Assembly: GCA_963576475.1 (NCBI GenBank)
Contig: OY754981.1
Coordinates: 18,132,570 to 18,196,569, forward strand
Direction: 5' to 3'
Origin: Molanna angustata
Taxonomy: Eukaryota > Arthropoda > Insecta > Trichoptera > Molannidae
Length of the DNA: 64,000 nucleotides
The translations under genes were made by a program, and so were the position numbers. The notes under the pieces are model-generated. The model did not search any database. It saw only the letters and a list, made by a program, of their open reading frames with translations, and was not told the DNA's origin. Below are positions 45,301 to 57,300 of this stretch, piece after piece (position 1 is the stretch's first letter; each line of letters opens with the position of its first letter).

Positions 45301-48300
45301 AGTCTTCAACCCTGTGATGCAGCTGTGCCCTAGAGTGTAGTGATGGTTTGGGTTCATCTTTATGTCCCTGCAACGCACCCTGAAGAGTCAACAGCTCTCT
45401 GTGAAGGCGCCTCGCACTCAGTCTTGTCTCTCCAGTGGTGCGTACTGCGGTCCATCGTGTTATCAAACCTGCATGACAAAAGTGACCAGTTAATTACTTG
45501 AAATATTTTACTGGAAACTTTGATTTATAAAGCAACAAAAGATTTTTAACTGTCAGCACCCTTAGAATGGCCCATGAAATGGTAGTGTACAAACTCTTAT
45601 TATGTTATTATTTTTTTGTAAGCAAGATATATTAGTAAATAGTAGGATATATTATTATTTTATTTTGTTGTTTATCATAAGTTATAGTATTTCAGCTTTG
45701 TTGTTTATCATAAGCAATAGTATTTCAGCTTTGTTGTTTATCATAAGTTATAGTATTTCAGCTTTGCTGTTTATCATAAGTTATAGTATTTCAGCTTTGT
45801 TATTTATCATAAGTTATAGTATTTCAGTTTTGTTGTTTATCATAAGTTATAGTATTTCAGTTTTGTTGTTTATCATAAATTATAGTATTTCAGCTTTGTA
45901 GATTATCAAAACAAATTTAAATAAATAAATTCTCGCAAATTAATAAATAAATTCTTTGTAAAATCTCGCGCAATCAGAATATACATTTAGACATAACCAA
46001 GTAGCAAAAATAATACACCAACATTTAGCTATTAAATATAAATTAATTGACGCGATAAACATAAAACCATATTATGAATATGATCCGATTTCATTTTTAG
46101 AAAATAATAATATTTCGCTTTATTACGATAAAACAATACTAACTGACCGGTCAATTCAACATAACAGACCCGATTTAATAATATACATGATAAAATTAAA
46201 AAAATAACATATATTTGCGACGTGGCTATTCCAAATTCTAGTAATATTATAAAAACTTTTGATGAAAAAATTAGAAAATACACCGCTTTAGGTAATGAGA
46301 TTAAAAGACTGGCATTCTCGTAAAATAATAATATTACCGTTCATTATTTCAGCCACTGGCATTATTCCAAAATCGTTAATCCGTAATTTAGAAATTATAG
46401 ATTTATCGAAAAACTTAATAATAAAAATGCAAAAAACGGTAATAATGAATACATGTAGAATTGTTAAAGATTTTTTAAACGTTAATATTCGGGAATCAGT
46501 AGGGTTGTTAGGTAGTATCGAGACCTCCTCAGAGCCTAATCCTTTGATATGTTAAGTATCTGGATGGGTGAACTATTCCCAATTGAAAGCTTGATGATGC
46601 GTTTGTTGCATTTTATTTTGCTCTTTTAAATAATTTACAATTTACGCATTGATCTGCTAATTCTTTTGAGGAAGTGTATAATGGTAATAATTATAATTGA
46701 GTGTTATTATTTGTAGTGCTTAATTGTTATTAATATCATTAGTAAATCGGCCAGCGCCGCGTATAAAAGAAAAAATAAAGTATTTTAAAATAATGAATTA
46801 CTAACTAAGGAAATAAGAAATAATGAGAATAAGACAGGATAGCTTTTGACAAGTGTGGTTTAATTTACTTCAACTGACTTAAATTTCTTATCCATTGATT
46901 CATTCATACTATCACGGCATATCCCACAATGTGGGATAACCAGCGACAGGTGTGCATAACCTTATAAAAGGTAGTATGACACATGCGTGTATGCCTACAC
47001 ACTCTCGACTAACCTAAAAACGCAACATTCATAATAGGTGGTGAACTTCATTGGTGACCTTTGTGAGATGTTATTTTGCCTGTTGTATTTTTGATTGCCC
47101 GGCTCATACGGGAATCTCAAAAACGATGGTAATAAAAGAGTGGAAGCACTATTCTAAGCCACTAAATCACAAAATTGCTTATTGATTTTTTATATTTTAA
47201 AATTAATGACACTGAAAATTGTACTTTACAAATACCTATTAGATAAATTTATATTTATTTCTTTATCACACCACTTAAATAATCTACATTAAAAATAGAT
47301 AACTGCTGCCCAACTAGGTATACCTGTTCTAGGGCTAGCAGTGTACATATTATTATATTTCACAGGATACATAGGTACAGATATTATACGTGTGTATAGT
47401 AATTGTGTGTATGCATGTAATTGTGATGGTATAATGATCACTTCAGTGGGAAATCCTATGCCGAGGTTATATCACAAGATTTGTTTAGGCTATTTCACAA
47501 GTGTTTAGGATTGATTTAGCAAATTCATGAATTTACATTTTGGAAATGACACGAAAAATAATTAACTGAGGTGGTTCGGCAACATTGAATGAATGAATGA
47601 TTGATAAAAAAATGTGTGATCGTGATGGGGAATGGACGACAGAAGTCAGACAGGGGCTTGTATTAAATCTGATAATTGTTCTGCAAGGGTGTTTATATTG
47701 TGATGAATGTTGTGCAAATTCATATACCTAATCATAACGGGTGGTGGAGGGCAAAGGAATTACGATAGTTGTAACATTTATAAAAGTTGTAAGTACTAAC
47801 TATTTTACCTGCATATTTTATTTTTGAATGTGATGCAATCTGTAGTTAACGAATAAAAACCGTCAGAAAAGTCGGCTAGTAGATGAAATACCAACTTAGA
47901 AACCCGAATTTCAATAACTTTCTCAAAAAACTTGTACCTATATTATAACAATAAAATGACAATGGCATGTTGTGGCACGCGAAGGTTATTTATAAATCCA
48001 TATTGTTTACGGCTATAAATTTACTATAATGTTATTGAGCGGAACTTGTGGCGTAATATTGATACGCCTCATGAAACATGAAAAATGGTCAAAAAACGAA
48101 ATACTTGAGACATCGAACGATGTAGGAAAAGGTAAAATTTAATAGAGCACTTCGAATAGTTATTAATGTAAAACTACACACAGTCGAATATTTTGCGAAT
48201 TATTTAAAATGTATTTTTTATATAATTTATATCAACAGAATGAGAAAGTAAAAAACACAAGAAAAACGTTTAATTTTCAGCGAAACCACTGCAGTTTCTT

Positions 48301-51300
48301 TAACGAAAATGTTAGTTTCATAACTTCATATGCGAGAGCATAAAAATGCGGGTAGTAATTATTATATACTTAGGTTTCAAAAAATATCTTATTAAATGTT
48401 GAATGTAAATCGAAAACTATTATTAAAAAAAAACGAGTGGGTTGTGGCCAATTCCTCACTACAAGTCTCTTCACAAAGTTAAAAGGGAAAATTTTTAGCA
48501 TTTTTATGAAATGCGTTTGTTAAATATTTTATTATGAAAACTTGATGTGTTTGTTATATTTTATTATGAGTCACTTTGAAATATTTGACAGTTGAGAAAA
48601 ATTGAGAAGCACTTATCAGATATACATTAAATCTAATGGGGTCTAAGCGATTATTAGATAGAATCGAATGAGTACTTTAGTTTATAATTGATAAAGTAGA
48701 ATAAACAAGCCGTATATAGCACATAGTACACAACACACACACACAGAGATATATTGTAATGAAATTTTTAGAATAAATTATAAGCATTATTTGATCAATA
48801 AAAAAACTACAGTAGAGCCAAGGCTAGATTTGAAGAAGATGATTGTCAATTTCTCCCGTTACAATAATACTAGTCTCAAAGAACGGCGAAATTTTTGGAC
48901 GCAAACTCAACAATCAAAAACAAAATACTCTGAAAAAAACTACGCTGTTTGACTCGTTAGTAATAGACGAGTATAGATATAACGCTGAACCCGTTATGTA
49001 TAAATTAATACGAAGCAAAAACTAGCGTATAAAATTTTACGATCACGTTTAATAACAATAATGCAATCAAAACTAATAAAGACTAGAAAGGCACCTGACC
49101 TGGTATTATCAAAATATACCATGAAGATACTCAACAGTAGATGTTCAATTTATTGAAACCATTAGTTATTGCGTTGTATGATGCATGGTTACATACTAGG
49201 CATATATTATTAAAATATTAGACGGTTCATAATTGTAGCAAAATCAAATCATATTTAATTATATTTTTATTGATTGCTGTTGTAATAAATGATAATAATA
49301 CATAACGATAAACACAGAATGGTACACAGTAAAGATTTATATTTTATAATAAATTAGGCAATCGACCAAATTTTCAAACGATTGCTCACATCATGTTAAT
49401 AAATAAGTTAATATTGTAATATCGTTTATAAAATATATAAGGCAAAACATATTTACGAAATGGATCAAATGAATTGAAAACATTTATTTTCGATTGATAC
49501 TTTTTAAATCAGGGGTGGGTAAACTTTTAGGATAATGGGCCAGATTCAGCAATTCAAGGTAAACGGCGCGGCGGGCTGCGCAGAAGTAAAATACTAATTT
49601 ACCTCATAACACTTCATGAAAAATGTCAATTGTGAAATTATACAAATATGGAGAAATAAATATGATTTATTATCTAATGTATAATTGGTTTTCTAAGAAT
49701 TCACAAAATACAAAATAATTTCAGTTTTCTCTTGATGTTTTCGATAAAGTAAATCAAAAAATTGTGCGTAGCGCGAATTTATAATTATTTTATTTTGATA
49801 AATTAAATCAAAAAATGTCCGCGCAGGGAGAAAATGTCATTTTTTTATGTTTATTTCGAAAAACCAAAGCAAATAAACTCCACACAGCGAGAAAATTTCA
49901 GTCTTCTTTCATTTCTTTTCCATTGTAATGCTTGGGAATAAAATGGCTTAGTATGAAGTTTTTATTTAGGAGAAGTGTTTTTCTCATTTTTGACGCATGT
50001 TGCTCGCGGGCCGCAGTTTGGTCAGGGCTGTTATAAATTATAGAATGAAATGAAAAAATAATAATATGAATGTATTTTTCAGAATTTTATCGTAGTCATA
50101 AATCCATTTATCTCAATAAAAAACATGTGTACTTAATCAGTTTTGAATATACCTAAATACATATACGTACACAAAAGTAACACATTGCAAAATACCTTCC
50201 GAACTTCAAAGTGAAAATTCATAAACATCAAAAACAGACGCTCAACACCAATAACAAAGTTACGAAACGCGAAGTGGAACCAAACAGACAATTATTAATA
50301 AAAAAACTGAAACTGTGATCATTGTAAATAAAAATAATAAAATATATATCAGGAATTTCAGATACACGAATACAAAAATAACTGTTAATAAATAAATGCT
50401 AATACATACATCATAATTAAAAACTTCAATCATAGTTATACTTAAACAAACAAGTATTTAATATCGTGTATGATACAAATTCAAGTCGTACCTCGTACCA
50501 ACTACCAACTGTTTTCCTCAGAAAGTAAGTTAAGTATTGAGATATTTTTAAGTACTAATGACAAATAAATAAAAATATTGTGAAATGCCTTTAATCTATG
50601 ATATTTGTTGAATCAATTGTGTGTACCTTGAAAATATCGGCAAATAATTCGAGAATATAAACCCAAATTCGCGGTATGCGCACCTAATCGCGTGATTTCT
50701 CGAGTTATTTGTCGATAATTGAAACACATGAAGGTTTTAAAATATTCTCAATTGTTTTTATAAACTCACGCTATGTTTATCTAGTCGGCTCAAAGAAATT
50801 TCCGAGTGGCATCAAGTTCACCGGTGAACAACATGCATTTATATGTACAGAAAATAAACGAACGTCGAATTGTCGGGTCTGCGAGGTATGAAGCATTTCG
50901 TTTGCTTACTTGCACAAATAACGGAGTAGGTATACTAAACAAAATATAAAAAAATAAGACTTGTAACCACAAATGACACCATGAAATAATAACTGCATGT
51001 AGCAGCATGATCGATGGAAATAGAAAATGTCGCCGGAAAGCACAAGTGAAAGCGACTGTATGAGATGATGCTACAGCGGAAGACAACACTTATAATATAG
51101 AAGTCTGCAGAAAAGACCGAAGCGATCAACGAGGTGTGAAAAAGAGAGTGAAATTTGAAAAATAAAAAATAAGGAAACAACTATAACAAGAAACTAAATG
51201 ATGAAAGTGAGAGTTGGTATAGTAATCAACAGTTGTTGAGAGATTAAATTAAGTTATGTTTATATCTCAATCAACATTAAATAAGCGACAATATTTTTCA

Positions 51301-54300
51301 TTTTATTCTAACTACTTGTCAGATGATTTCGACATAGGATTGCAATAACAAGTTGCTATTGCTACGCATAAATGAACCCGTTCAATAATCGGAGAGAATC
51401 AATAAACTTGCATTGGAAACTGTAAGATTTTGGGAAATAAAAATCTTTTTAATCGAGAAATTCCGCACAACCCAAACTTCGCTGCAGAGATGATATGAGA
51501 GATATACAGGAAATACGTAGAATGCATGAAAACCCAAGACCAGTTGGCGTGGAAAGATATGAAAGAATTTCAAACGCACCCAATGAAAGTGCCAAGTTTA
51601 ACCAACAGACGCCAGACGAAAGTATTCGATGTCATAGATCGAATTGCCAAACTTAAAAGGCAGGTTATGTTGCCAATCAGGGAATTGACATATGGCTACC
51701 TAGAGTTCTGAAATGAAGACCATGGGATATGAAATGGGAATAAGCCAGCTTTAGAAAAGGTAGGTCGATGATAATTGTCCCCGTCGCTGGAAGTGGATGT
51801 TTGCAAAAAGGCCAAAACAGAAACGAGTGGAAGTATTTCGAAGAGGCCTACATCCATCAGTGGAGAGATGGCTGAAGGAAGTAGAAGAATCGGAGTTGAT
51901 AGCCCAGAGAAGTAGGAATTAAGGGAGAAATATTTTTCAATAAATTTGATACGAATTGAACCCAGGCGCGGTGCCGGCATAGGGGTCTTTTACTATGCCA
52001 CGGCAATCGACATTTAAAAATTAACAGATTCAAGTAACTTATTATGGGAACTGGGAACCAATACATTACATATAAAAATTGGAAAACAGTCCCAATCATT
52101 CGATAAAAGATGTCAACAGTATTTGTATTGATTGTATTTGTACAAAAAAGGTAAAAACCACTTTAAACATCAATATTATACGATGAATGTGTTCATTACC
52201 TTGAGTTAACAGTTCTAGCATCTGTTTGCCTTATAGCCCCTCTATAGGAACAATAACTTGCGAGTTCCAGTTACACACTTCCTTTTTAAACAATAAAAAT
52301 ATCCAACTATTGCGTGAGTCACAAACCGCACGAAGGCATAAAAACGAAGGCAAACCGCACAATAATCGAACATGAACAATAATGACGCGAATTTCGGATT
52401 ATAAATGAAATTAGATATTGGAGATCAGTTATAACTTGGTACAGAATACAACAGTTTCCTAGAAGACATCAGAATTAACAATGCAGAACAGCAGAACTAG
52501 AACACATTAAACTTTACGATATATTTGAAACAAACTTGAAAACGTTTCATACCCACTTAAGAATTAAATATAAATAGTTGTGAATGTACATGATGTATAG
52601 GTATTATAGGTAATAAGATGTACCTATTCAAAATAAACATTTATGTAGTGACGTAGAAATGAACTGTAAAATACTTACAACGCGAATAAATTAAAATTGA
52701 CACCAAATCGATGAAATGTATGTATGTAGATGTAGGAGAATGCAAATTAAAGCACGGAATGCTATGATTGGTGATTACATATCTACCAATATGCAATGGC
52801 CATTCTTTCATAGTGAATGACTTAAGTTATACTTTAATTCAAAACAACAAAATAGTGCGCTAAATAAATAATCCATTTTATTTACTGTGAATGATTAAAA
52901 AAACGTGGTACAAAATACAATTTCCGTGAGCACAATTATTACCATAAAATATGGAACTTGACGCCATTGAAATATTTTGAATTACCAACAGCTTGTATAT
53001 TTTGATGCCTTTGGCTGGTGAAATTCGACACATCCTTTATAATTTATTTCTTGGCAAAATATATTCGATACAACCAAACGATATAAAGAACGTCAAATGA
53101 TATCGGAACACGTACAAAATAAAACTAACACGACGAGGTGGTCATGCGAAATTTAGACATAATTGCCAAATAAACAAAGAAATGAAAATAAGTCTTGGGG
53201 CGTTTCGTCTGGTCAGGTAGAAAATTGCGCGGAAAAAAACACACATCAAATGAATTCCTTCCTAGATAGATAATTGGCACATCGAAACGAGAACATGCAA
53301 TGCAAGATAAAAAGTTTCAAACGATTGAAACAAATTGTACAGACACTATTTGAATTTCACATCGCATATTAATAATAATTCATAAGAGATCATTCCACGA
53401 GGTCTTTTGATCAATTGTTATAATTATTAAACAAAATAGTCATACAGAAGAAACAAACATTACAGAACTTGTCAAATCTCCATGTATTATGAAGTAATTT
53501 GTTCCTTACGCTTTGTTGACTACTCGGTTACTTTAAAGAATTATAATTCCGCGATAATGACGATCTCAATGCAAGGAGTTTTCTGATAATACATTGTTTT
53601 GACACATTTATTGAATGTACAGCCAAAGTCATGAACAGCCTAGAAGACCATCAAATTCACTGTATAGTCTACTCGTTCATGATTTACGAATTGTATCACT
53701 CGAAGCAATGAATGCAATAAGGTATGAATGCAGGAGTAATAGAATTACGAAGGATACACTGAATAATCATTTAACAAAGTATCTTACACAAAAGGCATGT
53801 CAATTTATTCATTCTTCATCCACGCCCTGAAATTGACTGCAAGGAGATTCAACAGGTTATCATACGGAAAACAAAGAAGAATTCTTAATTAATACAAAAC
53901 ATACTACAAAAGTGCAAAGTAAATAACATAAATTGACACTGAAACTTGAACAGTAGAAAAAAATAAAAAAAAATACTTGAAAGAACAAACACTTTAAATA
54001 AAAATACGACGAAATTATTCCAACCGATTATCGATTGATAAAGATTGTATATTATCTGATAATATATGTAATTTTCACACGAAAATTAAATGCTTACAAA
54101 AAGAAAGTAAGCATTATTTGTGATTCTCGATGTGTAAATAACTGCAATCAGACAAGATAATATCGATCAATTGAATGACGGTTGAAAAAATTGAGCAGCC
54201 GTCGCATCGAATCATTTCCAACACAACGTTGTTTTCTTCATTCTCACTTTCACTCTTTTTCTTGTTGCTCGCATTTCATTGCCACGTTCCTTTTAAGGAA

Positions 54301-57300
54301 TTGAGAAAATAAAGAACTGCATATGTCAACATGATTTGTAATTTAATAAGAAATCAGAAGGCTTGACGTTCGTTGCAATATTTTGCAAATGAATAAATTA
54401 CAGTGGTATTTTGTGATATGTTTATTTGATTTGGTCGCGAATTTAACAAACAAAATTGCATCAAAATATTATGCGTCAATAGATTGTAATTCATTATATG
54501 AACAAGTCATACCTTGTTTAGCAAAAAGAGCTCCACGATGTTGACCAAATCTGAGCATAAAATTGTTAATCACTGCATGGATGTTAGATGAGGCATAGGC
54601 AACAATCTGCACTGTTTGAATCGTTTGCAAGTAATTTGTCTCTTAGAGATATTGGGGCTAGAGGTTTCTATAAAAAAAATAAAGAGAGCTACCTCCATGT
54701 ATTATGTAGAATAGCGAAATTTCAACTAGATAGAATGGAAACAATTGATCTCACCTTCAATTTGCATGATGTGATGAAGTAAGATAATGACTAGGCAAAA
54801 GAAGGGAAAGTCATGGGGGCTAGACTAATGGTCGCAAGACAAGGCGACTAAGAAGCTCATCAGAAAACAAAATCAATTAAAATTGTTTACTATTTTAATT
54901 GATGTTGTGGTGTTTTATTGAAAAACCTTAATTACACATTGAAAAGTCATTTTCATTTCTACTTGGTGCTATACAAAGGGGAGACTGATAAACGATCGTT
55001 GACGGAAACTAATTTGGTCGACAAAACATTTCCGAACAATAATGGAGCTCTCTTCACGCTGATGTATGTATGTTCAGCATTGCCATTGCTAAACTAGGAA
55101 TTTCCGGATATTCCGGAAATGCTAAAAGCCACGTCGCCATATTGGGGACATTCCGATTCCGTTAGAACGACGAGGAAGGACTAAAGTGAGGCGGAGTCAG
55201 CAATTACCATAAGGAACTGGACATGAATATAAATAAAGAAGAAAAAAGTCAATAACAAACGATAATCATGCAGAGAACAAATAAATATCATAGGTAGGTA
55301 CAGCACAGTAATACGTAATAGATCTTTGGGAGAAAATTAAAAAAAATAGGCAACTTATTATACAGATGATCTGTGATCTGGGGAAATAAAATAAAATCAC
55401 AATGGAAACAAGAAAAAGTAACAAAAGTCCTAATAATATATAATATATAGTCTTCAGGTATCATACCAAAAACACCCCAAAAAAATAGACATACTAAATT
55501 TACCCCCCCATACGTCATCAGCAACATACAAAAAACTACAATTATCAACACATGTACAATAGCCAGAAAATTTCTACAGGTACCACTTTAAACAACTACA
55601 CAGACACAGACTCACAACTTGAGTAGGATCATAACATAATTAAAAACTTTTATTGTGATAAACAACGTGGTGGAGTTATTACGCCCAGGAATTTCTATAC
55701 ACTCAACCACATTAGTAAATTCAATCAGTTACAGGAATAGTCAACAAGAGAATACAAAATAATAAAAAATACAAAATAAATATAAAAAAAACAATACGAA
55801 AAACAAAAATAAAAAATACACCAGATAAAGATACTATCTTATTATAGGAGAGGAGAAAGCATAGAGGGGATAAAGAGAAAAATGCGTGAATTTGTGGTTA
55901 TGTGGATAAAAAGTGTGACTTGAGAGGCTTTTTGAATGCTATCAAGAGCTAGGGGCATCTCTGATACTCTCCGGCAACAGATTCCACCATACACGATAAT
56001 TCAAATTATAAACAACACATTAAGGATTATTATATGTTAACATGATTTGAGAATGTTTAATACATATGGGTCGTTAAAAACAACTTTAAAAACATTTTTA
56101 ATCATCCAATAGACTGAACACACTCGCAGACTTTAAATAAACAAAAAAAATATTCAGCTTTGCAAACAGAATTAACAAAAATATAGTTTGTATTGAAAAT
56201 TAAAACGCGCATGAATTTAATTAAAAAACAATTATTCTAGAGCTCGCGTCGAAAATTAAAACGTACGATGAATAATTCATAATGTCATTAAACCATTTAA
56301 CACGCATATTACCTGCATTTACACAGATGGATGAGAAAGTCGTACCTACACATACATTACATACGATCTGTCACTGGATAATGATGCATAAAAATATACT
56401 CGAATGATGGCAACACATTGGAATGTTGCTATAAAACAAGTTAAGTTTTAAGTAACGTAAATACAAGTTGACGGCGAAAAGCGAAAGAGGTAATCAAAAG
56501 GAAAAACAAGAATGAAAATTAGAAAAAATAACGTTTTGTAAGACGTTCTTATTTGGTCAATGTAGAATATATTTATAAAATCAAATTACAAATTTATGAT
56601 CCACTATTTACTGTGAAAGGACGATTGTTTTGGTTGGTTGGGCTGTTGATAAGGTATAATAATCAGTCGATAAGTGTCTTACCATCCGAAACTGTCGTCC
56701 TGTGAAAAGAAAAAGACTTTTAGGGAACATAAATCAGTCATTTTATGTAATTAAACTCGAAGAATTGAATCACATTAAATGAATTTGGATTCCAATTAAG
56801 ACAAAACTGTTGAGAATTCTGTAATGCATGAAATCGGAGCCAGTATACAACTTCCAATAGTTTGAACGTGAAAAAAGAGGCGTATCAAAAAGGATTTACC
56901 AAAATACCAAAATTAATGACACGTTCAATCATCTTTGACACATAAATTAAGTTTCCGTAACTATTACAAATTTGTAATACTGTAATAAAAGAAATTTGGC
57001 ATTTGTTTGGTAACAAGTAAAAACCATAGAATCAGTAAATCAACAAATACGAGAGAATAGATAAAAGATTGAAAGTAAACAGATATGAAGGAAGATAACA
57101 CAACACTATAGTGGTATAATCTCAACAAAGACGACGATAGAATATAGATAATAAACAACATAGGTGTAGTAATGACAGTTGTAATACACGAAATCAACGA
57201 ACCGTTAAATTTCATTGTTATATATCGATACAACAGAACCTAACAATGATAACCCACGTGAATAACAAGGAAGAAGAACAAAAGGTGATAAAAACAAATT

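Larger units (their letters stand above)
46760..54512. other. Large Msp300 intron, plus-strand A-rich
   Basis: No convincing exon is seen. It contains the dispersed repeat end at ~47.0 kb, a hAT element (49.5 kb) and a decayed retrotransposon tail with a SINE head (51.5-52.0 kb). Composition (A much greater than T on the plus strand) agrees with minus-strand transcription. Confidence 0.45.

Noticed and set aside
45602..45901. Open frame with repeated YSISALLFIIS
   Set aside because: A by-product of a tandem repeat whose unit length is a multiple of three.
56683..56699. A 17-nt segment bounded by acceptor and donor (minus strand)
   Set aside because: It fits the phase of exon 45296-45468 but not the phase left by the 23-nt candidate exon. 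It is too short to judge by content.
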